The notes beneath the pieces are model-generated. The model did not search any database. It was not told the DNA's origin and saw nothing but the letters and a program-made list of their open reading frames with translations. DNA of 64,000 nucleotides from Paralichthys olivaceus (Eukaryota > Chordata > Actinopteri > Pleuronectiformes > Paralichthyidae). Shown here in pieces: positions 14,083 through 26,460 of this stretch. Position numbers and translations under genes: made by a program. The stretch lies in NCBI RefSeq assembly GCF_024713975.1, contig NC_091096.1, forward strand, positions 15,596,458 to 15,660,457, given 5' to 3'. The first letter of the stretch is position 1. Each line of letters begins with the position of its first letter.

Positions 14083-14093
14083 CTCTCTCTCTC
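13998..14093. repeat. (CA)n-(CT)n compound microsatellite
   Basis: A CA run with minor interruptions passes directly into (CT)7 at about 14,080-14,093. It accounts for the long cysteine-valine stretch in the 150-codon minus-strand frame here. Confidence 0.96.
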
Positions 14094-14881
14094 AAATAGA
14101 TGATACAGTATAGACAGTAGGCATCCGAAAATAGTGTGATGGAAAAATCTATACTGGTGTCCGGTTATTTCCGCACTGCTTAGCGGTAGCCTGGTGATAC
14201 AACCGGCGTACAATAGTTGCTGCACACTGTGACCACATGTCATTCAGCCAAGCCAAGCTGCAGCACAGCCACATGGGCTTTAATCATTTGAATCAGGGCA
14301 AGGGGTGGGGGTGTGAGAGGAGTGGACACTCCTTGGGTTGGTGCAGTCTGGATAATTACAGCTGATCCTTTGACCACTTGTGAACATTCAGACCAGAGAA
14401 ATGTTAAGATTAAAACACGTAGATATACTCCTGAAATATTTTGTCTCAAATCAACCTCCGCAATCCGATATGGCTTTTGAGCATTTGTTTGTCGTTACCG
14501 ATCAGTGCGTCGAGGGGGAAGTAAAGGGCAATTTAAAAGAAAACCATAACGGCTGTAATGGACTCTGGGAGTCAATATTTCTGTGTGGCAAGACCTCTGT
14601 TTAGAAATGCATCAGTATTAAGTGGCACGTGATATTAAATAGAAATGATACTGTAATAATATTGATTGAATATTTCTGTTGAAATTGGAGTGATAGCCTA
14701 TTCTGGACAGAGACGGAGGAGAGAGAATCAATTTCATCGACAGACTATAACAATTTCAACATTTTCCACCTCTTAAATGACTATGGTGCGTTTAGAAAGT
14801 AATAAATTACCCCTTTCTTTATCTAGATCAAATCTATTAACTCATTGCAGATGTGCAAAGAAAGTAGAGAACCAACCTGAC

Positions 14882-14942
14882 TTTTAAGTTTTATTAAGGA
14901 TTTTCTTCCCTTAATGGAGGAAAAACTTAATAAAACTTAAAA
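14882..14942. repeat. Perfect 17-bp inverted repeat (hairpin)
   Basis: The arms at 14,882-14,898 and 14,926-14,942 are exact reverse complements (TTTTAAGTTTTATTAAG and its complement). The spacer can extend the stem with wobble pairs between 'ttttcttcc' and 'ggaggaaaaa'. It could be a fold-back DNA element remnant or an RNA hairpin; it is AT-rich and resembles no miRNA I know. Confidence 0.75.
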
Positions 14943-15153
14943 ACTTGCGCCACAACTAAAAATAGATCCGAGCTGAAAATGGCCAACTGAACCACATAAC
15001 ATGGTGAGTCAATTTCAGATTTCCATATGGGAGCAAACCACACTGGAGTCAGGCAAACACTGACTGGGATGATGACAGAGTTCTCATTTGCAACTCGCAA
15101 CCCGCAGTTATCGTTTCTGATTCATCCACTCTGGTGTGAGTGCGTGCGTCCCA

Positions 15154-15199
15154 GTGTGTGTGTGTGTGAGAGAGAGAGAGACAGAGAGAGAGAGAGAGT
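15154..15199. repeat. (GT)n-(GA)n microsatellite
   Basis: Short GT run followed by interrupted GA repeats. Confidence 0.93.
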
Positions 15200-16980
15200 G
15201 TCAGTCAGGTTGCATCAGCCTCCTGAAACTGCAAAAATTATGCAGCCCTCGATCAAATGGTATGTGGGCGTTGGAAACACAGACAATAATGTGTATGTAT
15301 GAAAAATAAATGTGAGACACAGTTTGACCTCTGGACACGTACAACTCAATGAGCACAAAACTAAACCACAGATTAAAATCCTGTGGTTTCATGAGTGGCT
15401 GGGCCAACAATGAAACTGGTCTGACCCTGATTAGCAAGAATGGCACTCTTGGGTGTTTCTCTCACTACGGATCAGTTATAAGCCTCCAGCTTTAACTAGA
15501 GGAGAGACACACAATGTGTCTATTAAAAGCAAAACATAGGCCTTTGTGAGTCATTGCTTGTGTCTGCTAATGACTTTTGGAAGATTTTGTTTGGAATGTG
15601 ATGCAGTCAGGGTGTGAGGAAGAGGAGCAGCTTGAGAGGGAAACGATGGAGGCATTCTGGGACGTTTGACGCTTTCTTGGGAACGACGAAAGGTCACAGA
15701 TCAACCAGCGTCTCATTAACACCAGCCATCGACTACGATCTGTGCTAAAGAACATGAGGGCAAATGTCTATGTGACAGGAAACAAAAGGCGGAACCTCAC
15801 AGATTTCTTTTTTTTTTCACTGAAACTGTGAACAAACCCTCCCTCCCTCGCTCTGTCTCACCCCTTTTCTCACCCTGACACAGGCAATCACTGTTGTTGA
15901 TGTAGGTGCTAATTGGGGTTTCTTAATTCTCACAAAATGAAAGCCAAGGTCACTGAGTTGCAGCGGATGTGTCATTGTTTGTGTGTGTGCATTGGGATGT
16001 GAGTTATTGCTATTACAGGAAGCCAGGTGGATAGACAGGCAGGCGAGATGTGAGAACAAACAGGAAGATGGAGAGACAGACAGCCGAGGCTCGCAGGCAC
16101 AATGAGAGGCGCTAGAGATTATAACTGCATGTGAACAGCGCACAAGCCAGACATATGGGGCTGCTTGGACCCATATGGACATGGGATGTGCATGGCTGAT
16201 GCGTGGGTCGGCCTCCTGACTGCTGTAGGGGATGCAAGGAGCCAACCACACCCATCCAACGATGTTAGTGCCCCAGAATACACACACAGATACCAGTAAC
16301 TTCCACTATAAAACCTCCACATGAACCCCTATGGCGTGAAATGCAATCTGTGATGCGGCGCATTCACTCGAATACCTAGAGTAGTGGGCATTTCCTCAGT
16401 CATATGACTTTGGAGCCAATTCAGCCGTGAGGGATCGGCTTTCCTCCACAAACGAGAGGAGCAGATGCTAAAGAAAGAGACACCCAGGGATCAAATTGCA
16501 GGCACGCATATAAAAATGCTAAATCATGCAGATGCACAGATATATCTGTTGCAGTATGGAAATACAAGGAAGCGTACACATACACATATTGACTAAAACA
16601 TGAACATAAATAGAGAGGGGCTACAACCAAAAAACCCATCTGTGCGAGGGACTTACACAGAAGAAAATAAATTCAAGGCAAAATACAACCAGTATATTAG
16701 AATTTTTGAGGTGGACTTTGACTTTCTGACTTTGACCCAGAACTCCATCCCGTCATTTTATCTAACATTGTGGTTGTGTAATAGACCTTCATATCAGTGA
16801 CAGCCGCCCTGGAACTCTGGACACGACCACCGTGTCTGAGCTGTCTGAGCGGCAGCAGCTTGACAAGGACTCCCTTCCTGAAATTAACTGGCTCCTTTAT
16901 CTCCTCTCAGCCTCTTGGCCCCACCCTGCCCCGTCCTGTCCTCACTGGCAACACATCACCTTCTTATCAAAGCCTCGCCC
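15200..16980. other. Unassigned DNA
   Basis: A 156-codon minus-strand open frame (15,817-16,287) and smaller frames show no recognisable domain and no exon boundaries. Nothing else was recognised. Confidence 0.5.
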
Positions 16981-16981
16981 A

Positions 16982-17021
<40 letters not shown>

Positions 17022-17130
17022 TCTTGTACTTCTATCTTAGTGAGGACACTCATTGGCATTATGCATTACCTAGCCCCTTACCCTAACTTAGTTCCAACCC
17101 TGACCCTAAAACCAAGTCTTAACCCTCAAA
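16981..17130 (+). repeat. (CA)n plus adjoining dispersed repeat
   Basis: A pure CA run at 16,981-17,020 is followed by 'cttctatcttagtgaggacactcattggcat', then 'cctagccccttaccctaac' and further CCCTAA-like units. CA tracts joined to this sequence are common in fish genomes. The CCCTAA-like units resemble telomere repeats only superficially. Confidence 0.75.
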
Positions 17131-17324
17131 TGGTGTGTTGTACTTCCTGCACACAATGTGACACAGACTGCAGGGTATTATGAGTATGTAAAAGAATGCT
17201 GGTTAGTTGTGTTTGGTTTTACATGTTTATTATAATTATTAATATTGAGTGTACACTTTTAATGATGCCCTTTGTTTTTTAATGGCTGCTGAGGCCTATG
17301 ACGCTAATCACACACACACTTGAG

Positions 17325-17660
17325 CCGTTTTTAGACATGAACTCCGGAAACTGTCTGGAAATGTGGGTCTGATCATTTTCCAGAGTTAGACATTTCCTGA
17401 AAAAGTCTGTGACTACTGCGAACTACCTGGACTTCAGTGTGTGTCTTACAGCAGCTATACAGTCATAACAGAGAGTGCCAGTGACAGTGCAGGGGGTTAT
17501 CACATTAGAGGGAGTTAGGCCAGATGTTTAAAAGACTTCACATGTGCAATCAGTTCTAAAAGAATTGAGCTTTCTCTTCACCCCTGAACAGACTATCTGG
17601 AATGTTCACTGTTTCTATTTAAATGTCTTTACCGTTAGTTCAGCTGAAACTAAAAAGAGG
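17325..17660. mobile_element. MITE-like element, copy A
   Basis: It starts with 'gagccgtttttagacatgaactccggaaac', nearly identical to the start of the sequence at 58,612 ('aagccattttcagacatgaactcccgagaac'). Two related copies 41 kb apart imply a dispersed non-autonomous DNA element. The far boundary is uncertain. Confidence 0.5.
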
Positions 17661-18479
17661 AACTCGACAAAGATTCGAGCTAAAAGAGGGTTTAACTAAC
17701 TTGTTTTTCTCTGATTTGTAAAGTTTGCGGTCATACGCAATCCAGCGACTGACCCCCTCTCTCTTGCTCTCTTTCCCAATCTCTCGTTCTCTCCTTTTTC
17801 TCTCTCTCTCATTCCCTTGGTCTGCTCTGCTCTAATTTCCCTTTTAGCCAAAAAAACCCCTTTGTGTCCCTCTTCCTCAGGATCTGGACTCCTTTTCCCT
17901 CCCTCCTTTCTGCTCTCCACTGAGTTTCTGTCTTGTTCACTTTCAAACTTCTCTCCTCTCCCTTACTCCCCTCCTTCTCTTCACACAAGGCCTGTCTTCC
18001 TAAACTTTCCCCTCGCCGCTGCCTCGCTCTGCGTTCTGCTCTTGAATGCACATTCTTTGCTTCTGATGCCCTGTGTAAAAAAACAACCAAAGAAGCAGCC
18101 AGCAAGAGAGAAACAAACTGTCCGCTTGCCATTACCAGCACAATCCCTTGCTTCTCTCCTTCTCTCTCTCTCACTCTCTCCAAAACTTAAGAGGACAAAC
18201 ATCATGTGGTGCTGGTAAGGGAAGAAGACACTGTTGTACAATGACTGTGAGTCTCTGTTAGTTTTCTTTTTCCTCTTTTTGTGCATGAATTCCTGTGTTG
18301 GCATCCAAGGATGTGTGTATTTGAGTGTTCCTTGAAAGGATCGCTTTAATAATTACAACTCTCCGTCCTTGCATACATACTTATACTGTGCATTATGTAC
18401 ACAAGCAAACAATACAGTCACACAGCCCCTGGTCAATCTGCATCCAGTTTGAGGGGAGGTGTGGCCTTGGGGCAGACTG

Positions 18480-18590
18480 CTTTGTGTGTGTTTCTGTATG
18501 TCATCATGTGTGTGTGTGTGTTTGTGTGTTTGTGTATGTCTCTGTATGTCATCGTGTGTGTGTATGTGTGTGTGTGTCTTTGTGTGTGAT
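18480..18590. repeat. Imperfect (GT)n / 'tgtatgtcat' minisatellite
   Basis: GT-rich tract with interspersed 'tctgtatgtcatc.tgtgtgtg' units repeated two to three times. Confidence 0.85.
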
Positions 18591-18836
18591 ATTGCTCAAC
18601 TCACACAAAGACACAGCTTCTTATATGACTCCCAGCTGTGTGGACTTGGCCCACTAGTCAGCCATCCAGCAGCCAGGAATGTTTGGTGTGCAACCATACT
18701 GGAAAGCCCCAGTTACCCCCCCCCCCCCCACACACACACGCACACACTCCCAGTTAGGTACCCTCCTCCTAGCAGGGGCAGACAGAAACGTTGGGCCTTC
18801 ACCCTAAAAAGCAATGATTCTACCACTACCCCCCTT

Positions 18837-18926
<90 letters not shown>
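18837..18926. repeat. (CA)n microsatellite
   Basis: Long CA run with one 'caaaca' interruption. It explains the threonine-histidine and cysteine-valine open frames around it. A C-run followed by a shorter CA tract lies just upstream at 18,717-18,745. Confidence 0.97.
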
Positions 18927-18928
<2 letters not shown>

Positions 18929-20049
18929 CTCAGAGCTGGAAAAATAAAGAAAAAGGAACAAAAAAAGTCTGGAAATATCTGCCTCTTGAGGGCGTTGCTG
19001 GTGTGGCTGATAACTACATGGTGTTTTGACTGTAGTCACAGATACCAACGCTCTGTCCAGGCTTTGTGAGCTTAAGCACATATACACTGTTTGGCTGCGT
19101 TCAAGCAGGACTTCAAGCAGGACTCACTTATCCATGCAGCAGGTGGTGGAGCTACCTGGTTCTGCAAAGAATGCTTGCACAGACCAAAGACTGAAGTTTT
19201 CGATGAATGCAACACCAAAGACAACCTGACTTAGGCAGTTTACTGCAGACAAAAGAAAAGAAAGTAATCTGAAGAAGCATCTTTTGAATTATTTCCACAC
19301 GGAAATAGCTGAGCTATAAACTGCAACTATACAGAATATTGATATTAATTTAAGAAAAAAAAAACATGTTGCCATTTTCTCAACATTGTCTTATCATAAT
19401 TCTGTATTGTAGCATTGTGTGGTGTTTTTAATATATTTTGCCTATGTGTGTATACAAGTTTTTAACTGTAATGTCTCAATACTTATCTTAGTATCAATTC
19501 CTTATTAAATGTTTTTGTGTCTCTTTCGTTGTCTGATTGTTTTTGTGCTTTGTTTTTGTTTTATCAATTTTTTTCTTATGTGTCCTGTGCTCTGTTGTGT
19601 TGTTGTGTTGGTGCGTCATTCTGTACACCTGTTAGACCATTTAAAAGTGCATTCACTTTCTTAATAATAGCTGTACTGAAAACTCAATCAAAAAGAAACC
19701 GGAACCAAACAGGCACATACAAGGTGATGTACCAAAAATATAACTGCCCCTCTGGGGGAGAAGCCACATGACTTTTATCAAAGTGCTGCAGATTTGGTCT
19801 GGGGTTTATTAAAGTGACACACTCGCATTAAATTTAGACTTTAACTTGACGTTTTTACGCTTCATGCAAACTTTTGCAAATATAATCTTCAGGCAAGCGA
19901 CCATGCAATGTGATGTCCAATTTTGATCTGTGTTCCCAAAGAGCTGAGCAAATCCGTCCTGAGCAGGTTACAATAACAAAACTGTCAAGTTCATTGTCGA
20001 TAACTTCACAACAGAACCAGCCAAACTAACTGAGCCGTTCTGAAACCCA
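18927..20049. other. Unassigned DNA
   Basis: AT-rich around 19,300-19,600. No coding exon or RNA gene was recognised. Confidence 0.5.
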
Positions 20050-21226
20050 CTCTCCGGTTTATCCACATGTGCTCTGCGCCCTGGAGCTTAAACCACAAGT
20101 TAAAACAGTGTGCGTAATGATCGTGGCTCCTACCTTTAACCACACATACACCTCAGGAATCAGTCCGACTCTCTTTCCACCTCGACGTCCACTTTTTCCC
20201 AGCTCACACTTCTCCGCCACCGCTCCTCTCTCTCTCCCACTTCAGTTTATTCTGGGCTGCGCTCGTCTCTCGCTTCTCCCCATGAAACTGCAACAAGGCA
20301 CAAACACATGCGATCACTCCAGAGCAGATTTCCCCTCTGGATGACAACAAACTCACAACGTCTCGACACTTTCAGCCCTGGACACCAGCCTGTTTGGAGA
20401 GGATCTGTCCAGAAGTGATAGAGTGAGAGAAGAGGAGAGACGCGCTCCCGACTGACTGCTGGAGCCCAGAGACGCCAGCAGGAATGTAATTACACGAAGA
20501 CTGCTGCATGTTGCCAAACCTGCAGACATGCTCTTGTTTACAGGCGCCCACTGCCGCTATTCTGCGCCGGGATGTGGTCTGCATGCGCGGGGCTGGTGTC
20601 TGGACTGATGTGGTCCTGATGCGAGTTTTTTTTTTCCATGCACGTCGCTCTGTTGTTTCTGTCACACCTTCAACAAAGGAAGGGGAGAGGGAGGGAGCGG
20701 GAACCTTGCCTTGACTTTCTTTTGTCTTGTCTGTTGTTGTTTTTGAACACAGCACCTCTGGATGAGGCAATATGGATCAGCTCGCGTGCGTAATCTCATC
20801 TCTGATCATATCCGTTTCATTTATTTATTTTTACTCCCCATAATGACAACAATGATGATGATGATAACAACACATGAAATAATATAAGTCTGGTTGCATT
20901 TTGTTCTACCGCACCCTCTTCTCCATCCAATCTCACCAAATTCTGTCTCCTGAAGTTAAGTCCTCGCTGGGGAGTGTGCCGTCTCTCTCTCCTCCCTTTC
21001 TCTCTATGTCTATCTCCCTCTGTCTCTGTCTCGTTCTCCTCACCTCTCCCTCCCTGTGGTTGTCTCCTCTCCCAGGCGCTGGCAGAAGAGTTATGTTTCG
21101 CTCCAGACAGACCCAGCCTTCAGCCGCCACGGCACGCACTCACAGCCGCCTATCAACGAGCGCGGTGACGACAGCCTCACTGCGAGTCACCAGTGCCACA
21201 CCCATCCATTCATAAAGTGGACAGAG

Positions 21227-21228
<2 letters not shown>
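20050..21228. promoter_or_regulatory. Candidate promoter / leader region (weak)
   Basis: This 1.2-kb patch is richer in G+C and CpG than its flanks, especially at 20,160-20,480 and 21,070-21,200. It contains pyrimidine tracts, a possible acceptor 'tctcctctcccag' at 21,064-21,076 and purine-rich leader-like sequence on the minus strand. No open frame in it matches a family I know. The pattern fits a first exon and promoter of an unidentified gene, direction undecided. Confidence 0.25.

Positions 21229-21275
<47 letters not shown>
21229..21275. repeat. (GA)n microsatellite
   Basis: Pure GA run of about 23 units. Confidence 0.96.
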
Positions 21276-21277
<2 letters not shown>

Positions 21278-21540
21278 AGTGTCCAGACCGGCCAGTGCGC
21301 AAAGAGCATCCATCATATAAAATGGCTATGATATCCTTGTCTCATATTTTTGTGTCTGTTTGAAATTGGGACTTTATAATATAGGTTTTAATACAGACAT
21401 GACATGACATGTTCACTGTAGCCTAATGTGGACATGATGAAAACTTAACTAATTAGATTTTACTTGTGCAAACGTGTTATTAATAGAAAAACATGGCCAT
21501 GATCCCCCAAGAATATACAGCTTTTAGCTGATGGTCTACA

Positions 21541-21612
21541 TGCATCGATCCATCCATGCATCCGTACCGCTAATCCTTTGAGGGTTGACGGGGGAGCTGG
21601 ATGTGAGATTAA
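21541..21612 (+). repeat. Short dispersed-repeat head
   Basis: 'gatccatccatgcatccgtaccgctaatcc..ggggagctgga' matches the head of the repeat at 11,588-11,756. Confidence 0.55.
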
Positions 21613-24194
21613 TCAATAGGCCTAATAAAATAATTGCTATGAACCTTATCCGCAGTGCAAATACTGCAATAACAATATGTATTTGTATATAGTCTAGTAC
21701 GATGTGAACATTTACCAGAGGGTGTTCAGTCTTGGTGAAGAGCAGTACAGCTTTGTGTTTACTGCCTCTATAGCTTGAATACAGGTCTTCCTCGCTCAGT
21801 CACTCGTCCACCTGATGAACCTGCTGCCTCTTTGTGCATGGTTGTGTAACATTGCACAATGGACAGTGTTTAATTAGTTGAAGGCATTTGGCACCTTTGT
21901 TTTTATCCTGAGAACACCCAGTTCATTTTAAAATACTGGGTGGATGCTCAAGCACTATACAAATATGTCACCACCCACAGGAAAGATGCTGCACAGCCAT
22001 AGTTCAGTACAGATACTTTAGAGTGCAGCAGGTCTTAGAATAAACTATGAATTAATCATCTGGTATATGTGTGTCCTGTCTGTGTTACTCAGAGACAGAA
22101 ACGCAGCATCTCCTCATGAACAATTAACTGTTTGGCATCTCTGAATAACCACAGTCCTGATCTTAACGGGCTTGGACAATCTCCGACCAGGCCCAACAGT
22201 CACAACTTAATCAAGCCAAACCAAATTTCACACTCTCATACATATCAGTTCCCCAAATGTGTCTGATTTTTGATTTTCTGAATGCTAGAGAAAGAAAATA
22301 ATAAATAGACGAAATGTTTTAATTCAAAATTTTGGCATGAGTTCTGTCTTGGCCAATGTTCTATCCCTTCACCAGGTTTCGTGGAAATGTCTTTAGTTTT
22401 TGCAGTGTTTGCTGGTGACAAACAAATGAACAAATGGACAAACGGACAGGGGTGAAATTAAAATATCCATGTCAAAAGTCCTTATTGCCTACTGACATGA
22501 TGACTGACTGTGTGATGAAGATTAGAAGCGGTTCGTATCCTTGAGATTTTGGAGTTAAAATTAAAAATCCACTTAGAAACAGGCAGGGACAGGATGTTAC
22601 TGTACAAAACGAGAAAAAGAAAAAGTCTAATTCAGTGTCAACTCGTTTATTTGAACTGTGGCTATTTCAGTATTTCAGCATAAGCCTTCCTCAGCATTTC
22701 TTTAAAAACCTCTATTGTCTATATTCCAAACTTGGCAAAAGCATAAATGTCAGGACACTGAGAGGCCGTGAGAGGCCCCCCTGTCTCTCACAGATTCTCT
22801 CAGACCCCTGCTCAGCCAAGCATCTGAAACAGCCATTGTCCTGTGAAGGGAACGGAGCAACCTGCCCAGGCTTGCTCCTGTCTCAGCATGCATGCAAGTC
22901 CTCTAGGCAACCATCCTCAGGCTGTGGCCAGCAGCTAGCATGACAGACACACACACACCAGATCAGAAGAGTGATGGAACATCGTGCTGCAGACATGACA
23001 TGGATAGCATTGAGATGAACAAACTGCTGTGAATGCTAAAGCATGTGCCTCCTTTCTATTCTACATCAAGTGTTTCTGCTGACATACAGTATGAAACAAT
23101 AATGGTCATATGAGTGTGTGTGTGTGTGTGTGTGCGTGTGGTCTTTTCACCTCTCTGCTTTTACTGAACCTTTCTCTCAAAGTGTCTTGTGCAGCACTTT
23201 TCCATTACCATCGGCCTCTGCTATAGCACCACTGATGCAGCCATATGGGCACAATAGGGGCACAACAGGGGCGTCTGGGTGGTTTGACCCCCTGTCTCTC
23301 TGTCAGTCTTTCTCCTGAGGGGGCAAACTGCTGATCCCAGGGCTGTGAAAGGCATGCATCAGCTACATTTCAACAAACAAACACAGTTTGGCCTGCGCAT
23401 TTGCACCCCCGCCACAGACTGACCCACAAATACATTCGCACACAGAAACAAACAATACACAACTCGCAGCACAAACAAAGAAAAAGATGATCTTTGTTCC
23501 ACTCAGATCGATTTCACTCAGCAAATCTGTATCTCCGATGTGGCATTTCAGAAGCCACAATGGCCTTTGACACCAGCCATCGCACGACCACAATGAAATC
23601 CAACTTTGGACACTGAGTGGCCACAATGGGCCTCTCTTTGCCGCAGAGCCTCTGCCATTCTTCTGCCTGATCTCTTGGACAAAGCGGCGTACAGAAGTAC
23701 CAATTGAGCTTGAACAATCGCTTACAAAGGAGTCACTGACTTGATGTTTCCAGCCCTCTTGCCAACTGTACCACATTCGGTGCAGCAGAGTGTGAAGGTT
23801 AACTGGCAATCTGTGCACAGAAAGATTATCACAACTTGACTCTGTGGCACAGTTATTGACTTGTAAACAACTGTTTTGTGAATTTCCCAATTGATTTGAG
23901 ACAGACTCAGGATCTGGCAGTTAGAATATATTATTTAACATAACAAATAACACAGAGAGGTTTTAAATCTCATTTTACAATATGATTTAGGAAAACTTAA
24001 AATCTAGGATGTATCGACTGAATTCTGAGTGACTATATCATGCATGCTTTTTTGCCATCTTGCCTGGAGTTCTAATTTGCACATAGATCATCTGCTTAGA
24101 AATGAGGAAGGACATTAAATGTAACGTGCACTGCACACACTGAGTAAATGAAACAGAACATTTGACTAACTTCAAATAAAAATGTGATATCTGA
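21613..24194. other. Unassigned DNA with a short (GT)n
   Basis: A GT run lies at 23,113-23,134. A fragment ending 'gtttgctggtgacaaacaaatgaacaaatggacaaacggacaggggtg' near 22,400-22,455 looks like a dispersed fish repeat (a related 'gttagtctgtttgtttgtctgttagcaagataa' occurs at 48,918). A 175-codon minus-strand frame at 23,363-23,890 has no recognisable features. Confidence 0.5.
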
Positions 24195-24650
24195 CAACAA
24201 AAGACAAGAGGCTGCATTTGAGGACAGATTGCGTCCCAGCGCTGCGACTAGGATGTCCCATCAAAGGATCCTTCAAATGCTGCCGACAAATGTGTTTTTC
24301 CATCCCAAAGGAACGAAGGCTCCAATGGGTGGCTCCTTTCCGGACCAACATATCACAGGCTTTTAAACCCTTAGGGTGGGTGACAAGACATCCAATGATT
24401 GAGTATCACACTTCAACTCGATCAAACAGCTAATGGTACACTAAAGTTTCTTGTTTTCATGTTGATGTTTCGAACTTCAGTTCTGTTGCTAGGCGACAGC
24501 AAAAAAAAAAAGCAGGATAAGCTGTTGACGCCAATCACAGAAATCCTCTGTAGACCAGGCCGTCTCAATTTGGTTCGGCCCTCGCAGCCTACGCAGCCCA
24601 GGAAGACTTCCTCCTTTGAGGGACGCGATCTGATGATCTGATGGACCTGA
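24195..24650. mobile_element. MITE-like DNA element
   Basis: It contains 'ccatcaaaggatccttcaaatgctgccgac' at one side and 'ctgtagaccaggccgtctcaatttggttcgg..cgcagcctacgcagcccaggaagacttcctcctttgaggg' at the other. The two sides resemble each other in inverted orientation, as in a terminal-inverted-repeat element, and relate to 7,240-7,560. No transposase is present. Confidence 0.45.
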
Positions 24651-26162
24651 ATCAGATCACACACATAATCACTTTAATGGTTTTCAACAAATGTGACTTA
24701 TAGGAACAATGACTGTGGGTCAGACAGAAGGAGAAAGCTCAACCACATCTCACCCAAGGATTTTGCTGAGTAAGGAAGTGGTTGGTAACATCCTCTCACT
24801 GCAATATTACTGGACCACAGGCTCCATCTGATCCTCCGGGAAGGCTGTTTGGATAAAACCTCCCTGAGAATTGTACAATACCCTCCATACCCACTGAAGT
24901 ACCAACTGGTGCCAAACATTTTTTGGGTTGAATTTCTGTCACGTCTGTTGCAGCCAAGTAAAGCTGAAATGAACCCTGAGCCAATGTGCTTTAAACACTT
25001 TGACCTTTCATGACCCCATTAGTATGAATATGTTTTCATATGAAACATCTTTGTGCATATATGTTTAAAGACCTGTGTAATTCTTGGAGATGACTGAGGG
25101 ACCAGGTGTCAGTGTGGACAGAGATCTGAGAAGATGACAGAAACACTGCCAGGAGTTAATCCCTCAGTCTGTCCATGAATCCACCCACCCCCATTAAGAC
25201 CCCTTGAGGGGAGGGCCGTCCTCTCCTGGACCAGCACCCATCCAATTCTCGGCGCACTCTCCAGGCTGCTTGTGTCCCTTCTGGGCGTCACTCAGGTGCT
25301 ATGAATAGAAGCTGACGTACGCTCAGTGCTGTCAGATGGGCATTGGCACGTGTGGCTCATGTCAGCACGGCCGCAGCGCAATGCTCCCGACTGGCGTCAC
25401 TGCACCGACAGCACATTTGGGTCGCCATGGAAACAGGGATGAGCAAAGCTACCTCTGCCCTTACATCCATTGGTTGCGCTTTCCAGACAAACTCACTTTC
25501 TCTCTCTGTATTTCCTCCTGTTTTTCTTTCCTGTCTGTTCCTCAATTTTGTTTCTCTCCTTGTTTACGTGACCTGTGATGCCCAATTGGGTTTTTGATGA
25601 TTTTATAGTCATTAATTGTTAAAGTCTTTGTTCTCATTGCCTTAATGAAAACTACAGGAACACATGTCTACTTGTATTTACGCACTGTCTGGGCCTTCAA
25701 GTCTTCTTTGGGTAAATGTGTGTGTTTAAATGGCCAAAGCAAGCGCAAGGTTTTCCAATTACATGAGTCCTGTCTGGTCTCTCTCCTCTGACTTTCTCTC
25801 AGAGCAAAACCTCTCTCTTCTCTTCTCCCTCCATTCACACAAGCATGCAGTGGAGGAGTGACTGGCCATAATAGTCACAGTGGTCTGACAGCTTTCTACA
25901 AGTGACCAGGTTGTAATGTTTGTACTTCTGCTCTATTAACCACTTTGTGTTTGATCAAATATAATTTGCTGTGTCCTGGTGAACAGGCAAGAGGCCCATC
26001 CTGGACATGAACTAAGGCCGTGTTCAAAGCTGACGTTTGAGAGAATCACAAGCAGAAGGCCCTTAGTTTGTCAGTTCACACCCGGCATTAGATTTTATTT
26101 ATGTATCTCCAATCACTGCATGTTAGAAGATCTCACTTCCCTGCTCTATATACAAATACACA
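24651..26162. other. Unassigned DNA
   Basis: No gene or RNA recognised on either strand. Confidence 0.5.
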
Positions 26163-26460
26163 GTGGTGCGATGTAACAAAGTACATTTACTTAGTTACTG
26201 TGGTTCAGTAAATTTTGCATGTATCTGTACTTTAAGTACATACATTTTTACTACTTTTCACTTTCACCCAATCCAATCAGAGCTGACAGGCAACATGAGA
26301 CTCCGCCTCCTGCTGCAGCAGTTTCACTGGTGAAGAAGAAAGTACTGGCATGGATTCAGAAGAGGATGAGACCCAGCCATGATGATGTAGTGGAGCATTG
26401 CATGAGGGAGTAGGCTACACTCAGCAAGTACTTTTACTTTCAATACTTAATACAAATGAA
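26163..26460 (+). mobile_element. MITE-like element ('aagtacatttactta' family)
   Basis: 'gtggtgcgatgtaacaaagtacatttacttagttactgt' is the start of a very common fish non-autonomous DNA element, and 'cagcaagtacttttactttcaatactt' near 26,420-26,450 is consistent with its inner terminal region. The middle is rearranged. Confidence 0.55.

Noticed and set aside
13791..14243. 150-codon minus-strand frame
   Set aside because: Its core is the translation of the (CA)n tract; the flanks show no domain or splice logic. The same applies to frames at 8,481-8,672 and 18,836-19,087.
17040..17135. CCCTAA-like units, considered as an interstitial telomere repeat
   Set aside because: The units are imperfect and belong to a common dispersed repeat that follows CA tracts in fish.
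23363..23890. 175-codon minus-strand frame
   Set aside because: No recognisable domain, odd composition and no supporting splice or promoter context; this length arises by chance in 64 kb.
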